DNA from: CBDBLK01 sp965243145
GTDB lineage: Bacteria > Bdellovibrionota > Bacteriovoracia > Bacteriovoracales > Bacteriovoracaceae
Length of the DNA: 64,000 nt
Direction of reading: 5' to 3'
Assembly (NCBI GenBank): GCA_965243145.1
Contig: CBDEUB010000002.1
Coordinates: 186,001-250,000 of the forward strand
Shown here: piece after piece, positions 24,546 through 32,452 of the stretch
Layout of the letters: every line of letters starts with the position of its first letter
Position numbering within the stretch: position 1 is the first letter of the stretch
Program-made: the position numbers and the translations under genes
Notes under the pieces: model-generated
The model's input: the letters and a program-made list of their open reading frames with translations, nothing else
Database searches by the model: none
Told to the model about the DNA's origin: nothing

Positions 24546-25499
24546 ATGTGGGCGTTAATTATCTTTTTTTTGAGTTCTTGTTCCACCTTTCGCCATGTGG
24601 CCCTGAAAACGGTGGCACCCGTATTTTGGCAGGGGACTCGCGCCTTTGAGCGGGAGGGCGACTGGCACGCCTTCCGCGAGGGACTTCCCGGCAACCTCAA
24701 GTTGATCGAGGGACTTTTGGAATTGCGGCCAGAGGATCCCGCGCTTTTGGTGGCCCTGGCCAAAGGGTACGCGGGCCACAGCTTTGCCGTCCACGAGACT
24801 TTGTTTTTGGGAGATAAACTGGCCGAGCGGGAATTTTCCCGGCACCGGGAGCGGGCGATCGCCGGTTATGTCAAGGCCCTAACTTATGGCATGCGCTGGC
24901 TCGCAGGAGAGGGCGTCTCCCGCACGGAACTGCTGGAGGCCCAACGCAAAAACGGGGGCGTGGCCAAACTCTTAAAGCGCCGTCTGGGCAATGGCGATCT
25001 GGCCCTGGAGGGAGTGCTCTACACCGCCCAGGCGCTGGCCAGTGTGATCGCCCTCAAAAAAGACGACATCGCCCTGGTGGGGGAATTGCCCTTGGCGGTG
25101 GCCTTGTTCGACTGGGTGTGTGGCCTGCGGCCTCGCATCGCCCACGGCACATGCCCTCTCTTTTATGCTTCTTACCAGGTTTCGAGGCCCAAAGCGTTGG
25201 GGGGCGACCCCCCCGCTGGCCGACGCGCTTTTGAAGACTTTATCAAGCGCCACCCCCACCACTGGTTGGGCCGCGTGCTCTACCTCGAACGGGACATCAT
25301 TCCCGCCGGCGACCGCGCCCGCTACTTGAAGCAAAAGAGTGCTTTGGAGAAGTTTGCCGTCCTCCATAAAAAGCGCTTCCGTTGGCCCTTGGCCCCGCAA
25401 GTCCATCCGGCCTTTGCCAATTCCCGTTTGAACCTTTACCAGGCCATTGCCGTGGAGCGCTTTCAGATCATCGAGCGCCATGCGCGGGAGCTTTTTTGA
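24546..25499 (+). CDS. TRAP transporter TatT component family lipoprotein
   Basis: The 317-residue lipoprotein (MWALIIFFLSSC) is helix-rich with TPR-like repeats (LLELRPEDPALLVALAKGYAG, then ASVIALKKDDIALVGEL), as in TatT, the T component known from Treponema pallidum. That protein forms a trimer that docks the periplasmic DctP protein. The immediate downstream DctP-DctQ-DctM genes support the call. The native start ATG 24546 follows the repeat by 2 bp; translation could also begin at the in-repeat ATG, adding MRRQDGLKCGQLL. Confidence 0.85.
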   Translation: MWALIIFFLSSCSTFRHVALKTVAPVFWQGTRAFEREGDWHAFREGLPGNLKLIEGLLELRPEDPALLVALAKGYAGHSFAVHETLFLGDKLAEREFSRHRERAIAGYVKALTYGMRWLAGEGVSRTELLEAQRKNGGVAKLLKRRLGNGDLALEGVLYTAQALASVIALKKDDIALVGELPLAVALFDWVCGLRPRIAHGTCPLFYASYQVSRPKALGGDPPAGRRAFEDFIKRHPHHWLGRVLYLERDIIPAGDRARYLKQKSALEKFAVLHKKRFRWPLAPQVHPAFANSRLNLYQAIAVERFQIIERHARELF

Positions 25500-25513
25500 T
25501 TTAAGGAGGGAAC

Positions 25514-26482
25514 ATGAAAAAAATCGTCGCCGTCACTTTTTTGTGGGCGTGGGCCGCCGCCCCGTCGGCCGCCCGGTTTAAAGTGGGGGTTTTAGCACCC
25601 GAGGGCACCCAGTGGGCCAAACACATGCAGAGTATGGCCCGCCAAGTGAAATCCCTCACCGAGGGGGCGGTTCGCTTCCGCTTTTACTTTGGTGGTTCCC
25701 AGGGGGATGAGGGCGATGTTTTGAGAAAAATGCGGGCCGGTGCTCTTCACGGGGGAGTGTTTACCGGCAAAACTTTGGGAGTCATCGACGGCAATTTGAG
25801 AGTGGTGGAAATTCCCTTCACCTTCGGGGGTGATAGCAAACGGGCGTGGGGTGCTGTGGAGCAGCTGGCCCCCTACTTCGACCAAAAATTAAGATCGGCA
25901 GAATTTCACAACTTGGGGTTTTTTGAAATTGGCATGGTGTACTTTGTGGCACAAAAAAAGACTCCGACACTGGCATCCCTCAAGGGCCTTAAAATTTGGT
26001 CGTGGGAGGGCGACCCCATCGTCGCCACCATGGTGCAGAGTTTGAACCTGGTCTCCGTGCCTTTATCTCTGCCCGATGTTTTGAGTTCCCTGTCCACCGG
26101 CATTGTGGAGGCGGCCTACGCCCCTCCCATGGGACTGGTGGCCCTCCAGTGGAGCAGTAAAGTGAAATACCTGCTCGACCTGCCCCTGGCCTATTCCATG
26201 GGGGCCTTCCTTCTAACCGCCAAAAGTTGGCGGCGCTTGTCTCCCCCCCAGCAAAAATTGATCTCCCGCCTGGCCAGGGAGTCCCTGGCCAAAGTCAACC
26301 AGGCCAATGCCGGCGACAATGTTAAGGCCTTAGGCCACATCCGCCGGGCGGGGGTGGAGTTTGTGGAATTTGCTCCTGAAGACAAAAAAAAGTTGCCCGC
26401 CATTCGCCGTTCGATCATTGATCAATTGCGCGGAAAAACCTTTTCACCGGAGGCCCTTAAACGCTTGGGCGAGACACTTTGA
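25514..26482 (+). CDS. dctP: TRAP transporter substrate-binding protein (DctP family)
   Basis: The 322-residue product has an N-terminal signal peptide (IVAVTFLWAWAAAPSAA). The DctP fold shows APEGTQWAKHMQSMARQV, FYFGGSQGDEGDVLRKMRAG, LKGLKIWSWEGDP and a late AKSWRRLSPPQQKLI helix. It captures a small organic-acid-type ligand in the periplasm; the ligand cannot be told from sequence. AAGGAGGG precedes the start. It is second in the TatT-DctP-DctQ-DctM operon. Confidence 0.92.
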   Translation: MKKIVAVTFLWAWAAAPSAARFKVGVLAPEGTQWAKHMQSMARQVKSLTEGAVRFRFYFGGSQGDEGDVLRKMRAGALHGGVFTGKTLGVIDGNLRVVEIPFTFGGDSKRAWGAVEQLAPYFDQKLRSAEFHNLGFFEIGMVYFVAQKKTPTLASLKGLKIWSWEGDPIVATMVQSLNLVSVPLSLPDVLSSLSTGIVEAAYAPPMGLVALQWSSKVKYLLDLPLAYSMGAFLLTAKSWRRLSPPQQKLISRLARESLAKVNQANAGDNVKALGHIRRAGVEFVEFAPEDKKKLPAIRRSIIDQLRGKTFSPEALKRLGETL

Positions 26483-26979
26483 AAGGCCTTTTAAAATGCC
26501 TGGGTGCGGTCGATTGGGCCATAGAGAAGGGTGCCGCCGCCGCCTTGGTGCTGGCCTTGAGTTTGGTGGTGGGACTCTCCCTGGCGGAGATCGTCCTGCG
26601 CTGGTTTGACATCTCCTTTTTGTGGTGGGGGCCACTGGTGCGCCACCTGGTTTTTGCCAGTGCCTTTTTGGGGGGCATTTTGGCCACTGGCCGCAAGAAT
26701 CACATCAGCATTGATCTGGCCACCCGCTTTTTGCAAGAGAGTGGCCGCACAGTTTTATTGCGTTGGGTGGAGCGGGGGATTTTTGCCGTCTCTTTCCTAG
26801 TGCTGATGATCTTGGCCAAATACTCCTGGGATTTTGTCCTGCAAGAGGCGCGCTACGGGAGTGAGGCCTTTTTGGGGATTCACTCGCGCTTTTTGGTGGC
26901 CATCATCCCAGCGGGGGCGTGCCTCATCGGATACCGCTTTTTTTATCTCTTCGCCGCCTCTTGGAAGGAGGGCCAGTAG
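26479..26979 (+). CDS. dctQ: TRAP transporter small permease (DctQ)
   Basis: The 166-residue product has four hydrophobic segments. It contains the DctQ signatures: an LAEIVLRW-type helix end (LSLAEIVLRWFDIS), HLVFASAFLGGILATGRKNHISID and WDFVLQEARYGSEAF. It forms the small integral subunit that pairs with DctM. The TTG start overlaps the dctP stop, implying translational coupling. Confidence 0.9.
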   Translation: MKGLLKCLGAVDWAIEKGAAAALVLALSLVVGLSLAEIVLRWFDISFLWWGPLVRHLVFASAFLGGILATGRKNHISIDLATRFLQESGRTVLLRWVERGIFAVSFLVLMILAKYSWDFVLQEARYGSEAFLGIHSRFLVAIIPAGACLIGYRFFYLFAASWKEGQ

Positions 26980-28238
26980 TGGGGGCCTTAGTCGCCATCG
27001 GCATCGTGGGCCTGGCCCTGTTGGGGGTGCCCCTGTTCGTGGTCATGTTGGCGGCGGCGATGAGTGCCTACGCCCTCACCGGAGGGGAACTCTCCGTCAT
27101 CGGCATTGAAATCTACAAAATGGCCAATCAACCCACCATTTTGGCCATCCCCACTTTTGCCTTTGCCGGTTATATGATGGCCGAATCCAAGTCGCCGGCC
27201 CGCCTCCTGCGCTTTGCCGAGGCGGCCCTAGGCCGTCTGCCCGGGGGCATCGCCATCGTCGCCCTCATGGTGTGCGCTTTTTTCACCGCTTTTACCGGGG
27301 CCTCTGGGGTCACCATCATCGCCCTGGGGGGCCTGCTCTATCCCATCCTCTCCCGCGAGGGCCACGGGCAAGACTTTAGCTTGGGGCTTATCACCACCAG
27401 CGGTTCTTTAGGGCTGCTCTTTCCCCCCAGCTTGCCGGTCATTCTCTATGGCCTGGTTTCCACCCTGGACATCGAAACATTGTTCCGCGCCGCCTTTGTG
27501 CCGGGACTTTTGTTGGTGGCCATTCTCTCCGCCTGGTCGGCCTATCACTCGCGCCACCTGGTGAGCGCCAAACGGCCCTTTTGCCCGCGGGAGTTAGCGG
27601 CCAGTTTCAAAGGCTGTCTTTGGGAATTGCTCTTGCCGGTGGGGGTGCTCTACGGCATCTACTCGGGAAGCATCACCGTCACCGAGGCGGCGGTGGCCAC
27701 CGCGTTTTATGTTTTCGTCATGGAATGCCTGATCTACCGGGACTTGCATGTCGTCCGCGACCTTCCCCGCATCGTCTGCGATTCCATGAGCTTGGTGGGG
27801 GGCATCCTGCTCATTTTGTGTTGCGCTTTGGGGTTTACCAATTTTTTGATCGACGAGGAAATTCCGGTGCTGCTGTTGGAGTGGATGCGATCAATTTTCA
27901 CCCACAAATACGCCTTTTTGATCTGCCTCAATGCCTTTTTATTGTTGGTGGGTGCTTTCATGGACATTTTCAGCGCCATTATCGTGGTGGTGCCCCTGAT
28001 CATTCCCGTCGCCGAAGAATTTGGCATCAACCCCTTCCACTTGGCGGTGATCTTTCTGACGAACCTGGAACTTGGCTATATTACCCCGCCCATCGGCATC
28101 AACCTCTTTATCAGCAGTTTCCACTTCAAGCGGCCGATGAGTCAGCTCTACCGGGTGTGCCTGCCCTTCTTGGGCCTTTTGCTCCTTGCCTTGCTGCTGA
28201 TCACATTTATCCCGGCGCTAAGCCTGTGGGCGCTGTAG
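26979..28238 (+). CDS. dctM: TRAP transporter large permease (DctM)
   Basis: The roughly 419-residue product has 11-12 hydrophobic segments and DctM motifs: PTILAIPTFAFAGYMMAES, FFTAFTGASGVTIIALGGLL, LGLLFPPSLPVILYG, GAFMDIFSAIIVVVPLI and GYITPPIGINLFI. It is the sodium-coupled membrane channel of the transporter. I chose GTG 26979, overlapping the dctQ stop and preceded by GGAGGG, over an upstream frame extension. Confidence 0.93.
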   Translation: MGALVAIGIVGLALLGVPLFVVMLAAAMSAYALTGGELSVIGIEIYKMANQPTILAIPTFAFAGYMMAESKSPARLLRFAEAALGRLPGGIAIVALMVCAFFTAFTGASGVTIIALGGLLYPILSREGHGQDFSLGLITTSGSLGLLFPPSLPVILYGLVSTLDIETLFRAAFVPGLLLVAILSAWSAYHSRHLVSAKRPFCPRELAASFKGCLWELLLPVGVLYGIYSGSITVTEAAVATAFYVFVMECLIYRDLHVVRDLPRIVCDSMSLVGGILLILCCALGFTNFLIDEEIPVLLLEWMRSIFTHKYAFLICLNAFLLLVGAFMDIFSAIIVVVPLIIPVAEEFGINPFHLAVIFLTNLELGYITPPIGINLFISSFHFKRPMSQLYRVCLPFLGLLLLALLLITFIPALSLWAL

Positions 28239-28388
28239 GGACTTGGGGAAGATTGTTTTTATAAGGTTGTGACTTTTTCGGAATTAACAAACAAAACAAT
28301 TTTTATCTATTTTAACATCTTGGCAAATTCTACTGCATTAAAGTTTTATGCCATTGGGGACGATAAAGGCAGGTGAGGAGGGCCTAAT

Positions 28389-28739
28389 ATGAAAAGTCCG
28401 TCTATTGCCATCTTATTGTGCTTCGTATTCTTCTCAAGTTGTGGTGAGGTGAGAAACAACAAAAGGAAGTCGAGTAACTGTAGGCAAACCCGCAATATGT
28501 CGACAAGCACCATCAATCCCGTCTGCCCTCCAGGGCAGAATTGTGGTGCTCCCCCGCCCCCTCCCGGATATACGGTCAACCCGGTTTGTCCTCCGGGGCA
28601 GAATTGTGGCGCTCCCGTGCCCCCTCCTGGATATACGGTCAACCCAGTTTGTCCTCCGGGGCAGAACTGTGGTGCTCCCCTTCCTCCTCCTGGCCTGGAA
28701 CCTGATTGCCCGCCATCGGGCCAAGGGAAATCGTACTGA
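28389..28739 (+). CDS. Cys/Pro-rich tandem-repeat lipoprotein (116 aa)
   Basis: A lipoprotein signal ends in FFSSC. After a short linker come three near-identical 22-residue units of the form NPVCPPGQNCGAPxPPPGYT, then a short tail. Each unit has two Cys. The start is preceded by GAGGAGGG at about 28375. The Pro-rich repeats suggest an extended surface spacer; number variation is likely because the DNA repeats are almost identical. Function unknown. Confidence 0.75.
   Translation: MKSPSIAILLCFVFFSSCGEVRNNKRKSSNCRQTRNMSTSTINPVCPPGQNCGAPPPPPGYTVNPVCPPGQNCGAPVPPPGYTVNPVCPPGQNCGAPLPPPGLEPDCPPSGQGKSY
28512..28700 (+). repeat. three 66-bp coding tandem repeats
   Basis: Units at 28512-28577, 28578-28643 and 28644-about 28700 share CAGAAxTGTGGxGCTCCC cores and encode the CPPGQNCGAP peptide. 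Confidence 0.85.
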
Positions 28740-28749
28740 AAGGGGGCCT

Positions 28750-30012
28750 ATGAAATTGGCGAAATTCAAAATATTAGTTTTTATATGGGTGTTGCTGGCA
28801 TCCCAGGCCAGTGGTGCGGTCAGCATGGACGAATGTTCGGAAATCCGCGGCGGTTATGAAAATGAATATGGCCTGTGTGTGCAAATGGCCTCACTGGACG
28901 GACACAATGTCGATTGCGTCGAGTGCATTGTCGACAATCAGGACAATGCCAACCCCTGGGTGGACGCCCTCAGCATTTTAGCTGGCCCCTTGGCCCTGGT
29001 GGGCAGCACTTGGCTCTCCAGTCGCTACCAGCACAAAACCCAAAAGGCCTGGGCCAACGCCTATATGGTGGGCAACCAGGAGTGCACTTCCCGCTTCAAT
29101 TCCTTCTTAAATTACAGCACCGAGCGCGGTGCTAACCCCATTCTGCCCCAACAGGCGGCGAGCATGTGCAACGGCGCGGGCATGATGGCCGGCCGCTACG
29201 CCGGTTTTAACGGTTACGGCGGCAACGGTTTCGGCGGTTTCGGCAACCCCTGGCAGGGGGCGGGTTATTCCCCCGGGTTTATCAATGGCATGATGGGGCC
29301 TGGGTTTGGCCCAAGGGGCGGATTTCACATCAGTGCTGGTGCTCATCTTGGGACTGGGTTTCCCCCTACCGCCGGGTGTGCTTGCTTTGCTCCCCCCTGC
29401 CCGTGTAATAGCGGAATTTTACCACCTGTGCCTCCTATGTATTCCCCTCCCGTGGCCGCACCTCTTCCCAGTTATTTTCCCCCACCCATGCTCACACCCG
29501 CTCCCTATCCCGGTATGGGGGGAAGAGTGGGGTTTGGCGTAAATATCGGTTTCGGCGGAAGAATGGGTTTGGGCAGAAGTTATGACGATTTTGGATACTT
29601 TCCTGGAAGTATGGCAGGTGTATTTACTGGCCCTGGTACGGTCTACGGTGATGCCGGAATGGGCATGGGTTACCCAGGCCCCCATATAGGCGGCAGCTAT
29701 TGGGGCAATACCGGCGGTTGGCAGGGCAATCAGTTCTGGCAGCAGCAACAGCAGTGGATGCAGGCCCAACAGCAGAGGGTCGACAAGTACCAGGCCGACG
29801 CCCAGTACGCCCGCGATATGTACCAATCCAATGTGGCCACCGATCGGCAGGCCTCGTCCAATTTGTACCGCAATTTTGTGGATTCCAGTCGCAACTACTA
29901 CCAGCACGGTGCGGGCCAGGCCTATGGCCACTTCCTCGGCGGTGCTCCCTATTCCCCTCACGGGATGGGAGGCCACTTTTCCATTGGGGGGTACGCCGGG
30001 TTCGGTTTTTAA
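28750..30012 (+). CDS. secreted Gly/Pro/Tyr-rich protein (420 aa)
   Basis: The ATG at 28750 follows AAAGGGGG. A signal peptide (FIWVLLASQASGAVS) is followed by a Cys-containing N-terminal domain (MDECSEIRG, LCVQMAS, VDCVECIVDN) and a predicted membrane-active segment (LSILAGPLALVGSTWL). A long Gly-rich low-complexity region follows (GFNGYGGNGFGGFGNP, MYSPPVAAPLPSYFPPP). The end is Gln- and Tyr-rich (FWQQQQQWMQAQQQ, YARDMYQSN). The composition suggests an extracellular structural protein. It lies 10 bp after the repeat lipoprotein, probably in one operon. Confidence 0.75.
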   Translation: MKLAKFKILVFIWVLLASQASGAVSMDECSEIRGGYENEYGLCVQMASLDGHNVDCVECIVDNQDNANPWVDALSILAGPLALVGSTWLSSRYQHKTQKAWANAYMVGNQECTSRFNSFLNYSTERGANPILPQQAASMCNGAGMMAGRYAGFNGYGGNGFGGFGNPWQGAGYSPGFINGMMGPGFGPRGGFHISAGAHLGTGFPPTAGCACFAPPCPCNSGILPPVPPMYSPPVAAPLPSYFPPPMLTPAPYPGMGGRVGFGVNIGFGGRMGLGRSYDDFGYFPGSMAGVFTGPGTVYGDAGMGMGYPGPHIGGSYWGNTGGWQGNQFWQQQQQWMQAQQQRVDKYQADAQYARDMYQSNVATDRQASSNLYRNFVDSSRNYYQHGAGQAYGHFLGGAPYSPHGMGGHFSIGGYAGFGF

Positions 30013-30060
30013 AACGGGCCACTTTTAAGGCGGCCTCTCTCTCAGCATTCCCTTGGGCCT

Positions 30061-30124
30061 AGTATTTGATGATGGATCATCATTTGCTCATGAGTATTTG
30101 ATGATTGACTATCATTTACTAATG
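30061..30124 (+). promoter_or_regulatory. two tandem dyad operators upstream of the AAA/DUF4143 gene
   Basis: Two consecutive 32-bp units begin AGTATTTGATGAT, continue with an imperfect palindrome (GATGATGGATCATC in the first, GATGATTGACTATC in the second) and end CATTT then CATG/AATG. They lie 17 bp before the ATG at 30141. Such tandem dyads usually bind a dimeric regulator. Confidence 0.55.
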
Positions 30125-30140
30125 TGATATTTTGTAGCTT

Positions 30141-31280
30141 ATGATGGACTTGTTTCACAAAAGGTATTTGGCCCGAGATATTGGGAATTTTTTGCGGGAT
30201 AAAATGGTTTTTTTGGGTGGCCCAAGGCAAGTGGGAAAAACCACACTTTGTCTCCATTTTTTAAAACCTCCCTCTGTGGAAAATCCGGCCTATTTGAATT
30301 GGGACGACCTTTCAGGCCGCTACAGTATCAAAAAAGCGGAACTTCCCGCAGATAAAAAAATCATTTGTTTTGATGAGATTCACAAATTTAAAAACTGGCG
30401 CTCCCTGGTCAAGGGCCTGTACGACACAAAAAAGTATAAATACCAATTTTTAGTCACGGGTTCGGCCCGATTAGATTATTACCGGCGGGGCGGAGATTCC
30501 CTTTTGGGCCGTTATCGCTATCTCAGGCTTCACCCGTTGTCGTTGGGAGAACTTGCCTTTTCTAAGGCCAGCACGAATGAGTTGCTCAAATTTGGCGGTT
30601 TTCCGGAACCTTTTTTTCAAGGGACGGAAAAAAATCTGCGCTTGTGGCACAAGGAGAGAAATTACAGAATCGTCCATGACGACTTGAGGGACTTGGAGCA
30701 AGTTAAGGAGTTGAGTGCTATAGAACTGTTGGTGGATGCCCTTCCTGGCCGGGTGGGGGCACCCCTGTCGGTCAAAAATCTGGCGGATGATTTATCGGCC
30801 AACCACAGCACCATTCGCCGCTGGATTCAGATTCTGGACAATATTTATTATTCCTATCGCATTTTGCCCTATGGCCCACCCCGAATCCGGGCGGTCAAAA
30901 AAGAACAAAAACTCTACCTTTGGGATTGGAGTGCCGTTGAGGACCGCGCTTTTCGTTTTGAAAACATGGTGGCGGGCCACCTTTTAAAATACTGCCATTT
31001 TTTGGAAGACACCGAGGGGTTCAAAATGGAATTGCGTTTTTTGAGAGATACAGACAAGAGGGAAATAGATTTTGTCGTCCTCAAAAACAAAAAAGTTCTG
31101 TTTGCGGTGGAATGCAAAACAGGGGAGAGGCAAGTTTCCCCCCATATTCATTACTTTAAAGAGCGAACCAATATCCCCAAATTTTATCAGGTGCATTTGG
31201 GATCAAAACATGTGGAGTTGGACAAAAAAACGGTCATCATACCTTTTTGGAAATTTTGCTTTGAAAAAAAACTGCCCTGA
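30141..31280 (+). CDS. ATP-binding protein of the AAA_14 / DUF4143 family
   Basis: The 379-residue product has Walker A GGPRQVGKTTLCLHF (about residues 27-41), Walker B IICFDEIHKFKNW (about 75-87), the sensor-like FLVTGSARLDYYRRGG and the family's RYRYLRLHPLSLGEL. A winged-helix segment (LADDLSANHSTIRRWIQILD) and a DUF4143 nuclease-like C-terminus with EIDFVVLKNKKVLFAVECKT (D...E-x-K) follow. These are widespread accessory ATPases of unclear function, possibly in genome conflict. No Shine-Dalgarno is visible, so the mRNA may be nearly leaderless. Confidence 0.88.
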   Translation: MMDLFHKRYLARDIGNFLRDKMVFLGGPRQVGKTTLCLHFLKPPSVENPAYLNWDDLSGRYSIKKAELPADKKIICFDEIHKFKNWRSLVKGLYDTKKYKYQFLVTGSARLDYYRRGGDSLLGRYRYLRLHPLSLGELAFSKASTNELLKFGGFPEPFFQGTEKNLRLWHKERNYRIVHDDLRDLEQVKELSAIELLVDALPGRVGAPLSVKNLADDLSANHSTIRRWIQILDNIYYSYRILPYGPPRIRAVKKEQKLYLWDWSAVEDRAFRFENMVAGHLLKYCHFLEDTEGFKMELRFLRDTDKREIDFVVLKNKKVLFAVECKTGERQVSPHIHYFKERTNIPKFYQVHLGSKHVELDKKTVIIPFWKFCFEKKLP

Positions 31281-31349
31281 GAAACTGTCGCCGCGGGCCT
31301 TCTTTTTTGTGCATTTGATACAATGCGCTATTAGTGAAGGAAGTTAAAG

Positions 31350-31381
31350 TCTTTACAATTCTGTTTTTGACAGTGTAAAGA
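31350..31381 (+). promoter_or_regulatory. 32-bp palindrome just before the start codon
   Basis: TCTTTACA (31350-31357) pairs with TGTAAAGA (31374-31381), and inside it CTGT pairs with ACAG. The dyad ends 8 bp before the ATG at 31390, so it may be an operator or a hairpin affecting translation of the next gene. Confidence 0.5.
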
Positions 31382-31389
31382 TTAATACC

Positions 31390-31971
31390 ATGAGCGATGG
31401 TTTAAGCAGAGTGATTCAACAAATCAGTGCTGTGGCCACCATTTTTGTGGCCGCTTCATATTCATTTACCTTGGGGTATATTGCCCATCTTAAAATTCCA
31501 GAAACTCCCGAGTATCTCGAGGCCACAAACGCTTTTATTAGGGCCGTTTTTCATGCCAAAATAGACTTTGCTTTTCTCCATGTGATATTACCCATTGCTT
31601 GCTTTTTAGGTTTACTTTTTCTACTTGAATGGTTAAATAAAAAATTGATTTCCAAATTTAAATGTTTAGAATGTTGCGAATCTTTATTGAGGTATTTAAT
31701 TTATATTATTCTTACAGTGATATTTGCTTTTTGTATGTATTGTTCGGGGAAAAATTATTTTAATGATAAAGGTTCATTTTTTCCCATGGGCCATTTATTT
31801 GATCAGAGACAGAAAGAAAGGCCAATTTTTTGGCCCGGAAAAAAGGCCATATATTATTTGGACTGTGATAATCCTTGGCAATATGTATTAAAGGGGGCCA
31901 ATGATGAAAAAGAAGATATTTTTACCAATCCCATTAGAGGTAATTCTTCTCTTTTTGCTTTGTGTGAGTAG
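31390..31971 (+). CDS. AT-rich integral membrane protein (193 aa)
   Basis: The product has three hydrophobic segments: ISAVATIFVAASYSFTLGYI, FLHVILPIACFLGLLFLLEW and LIYIILTVIFAFCMYCSG. It then has a hydrophilic C-terminal part. Base composition is much more AT-rich than in the neighbours, suggesting transfer. It overlaps the following secreted-protein gene by 71 bp, so the two are probably expressed together. No family recognised. Confidence 0.65.
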   Translation: MSDGLSRVIQQISAVATIFVAASYSFTLGYIAHLKIPETPEYLEATNAFIRAVFHAKIDFAFLHVILPIACFLGLLFLLEWLNKKLISKFKCLECCESLLRYLIYIILTVIFAFCMYCSGKNYFNDKGSFFPMGHLFDQRQKERPIFWPGKKAIYYLDCDNPWQYVLKGANDEKEDIFTNPIRGNSSLFALCE

Positions 31972-32437
31972 TAATCTTTACGCAGATCCGGCAGATAAAT
32001 GTTTTGTAGATAGAGGGGCCGAAAAGATTCCTTTATATGGAAAATGTTGTATTAAGAAAGAAGATTACTATATAGTGGTTACTCACAACGATAATTTATG
32101 CCAGGCCAAGGCCAATAAAGTTGAGGAAAAGGGAAATAATCCTTGTCAAAATCCAGAATTGGGGGCGCAAATTCTTTTTGAGAGTCTCGAAAGATACCAT
32201 AAAAGAAATATAGCAAGGAATCAGAAAAAAAGGGATTCTTCCGAAAAGACATTAGGATTTCATGCACGGGGTTTCTTTGTTACCAAGGAAAGTGAGATTT
32301 CCAAAGACAAAGTAGCTGATTATGCTAAAAATGGCGTACAAAATATTCTCTATTTCCAAGAAAATAAAATATCTGCTTATAAGACTGGCAAAGAAATAGA
32401 AGTAAATCTCAAAGATGTACTGCCGAAATGCAAATAA
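31901..32437 (+). CDS. AT-rich secreted protein (178 aa)
   Basis: The ATG 31901 follows AAGGGGG. A signal peptide (PLEVILLFLLCVSSNLYADP) precedes a mature domain with Cys residues (DKCFVDRG, YGKCCIKKED, DNLCQAK, NNPCQNP, LPKCK). It partly overlaps the preceding membrane-protein gene in another frame; both are AT-rich and may form a two-gene module. Unknown function. Confidence 0.65.
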   Translation: MMKKKIFLPIPLEVILLFLLCVSSNLYADPADKCFVDRGAEKIPLYGKCCIKKEDYYIVVTHNDNLCQAKANKVEEKGNNPCQNPELGAQILFESLERYHKRNIARNQKKRDSSEKTLGFHARGFFVTKESEISKDKVADYAKNGVQNILYFQENKISAYKTGKEIEVNLKDVLPKCK

Positions 32438-32452
32438 TATTATACAGAAGAA

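Noticed and set aside
28512..28700. CRISPR-like regular repeats
   Set aside because: The three units are contiguous coding tandem repeats without spacers or cas genes.
28543..28749. Earlier start for the Gly-rich secreted protein, giving 489 codons
   Set aside because: The extra part is an out-of-frame shadow of the Cys/Pro repeat lipoprotein; ATG 28750 has AAAGGGGG and a signal peptide.
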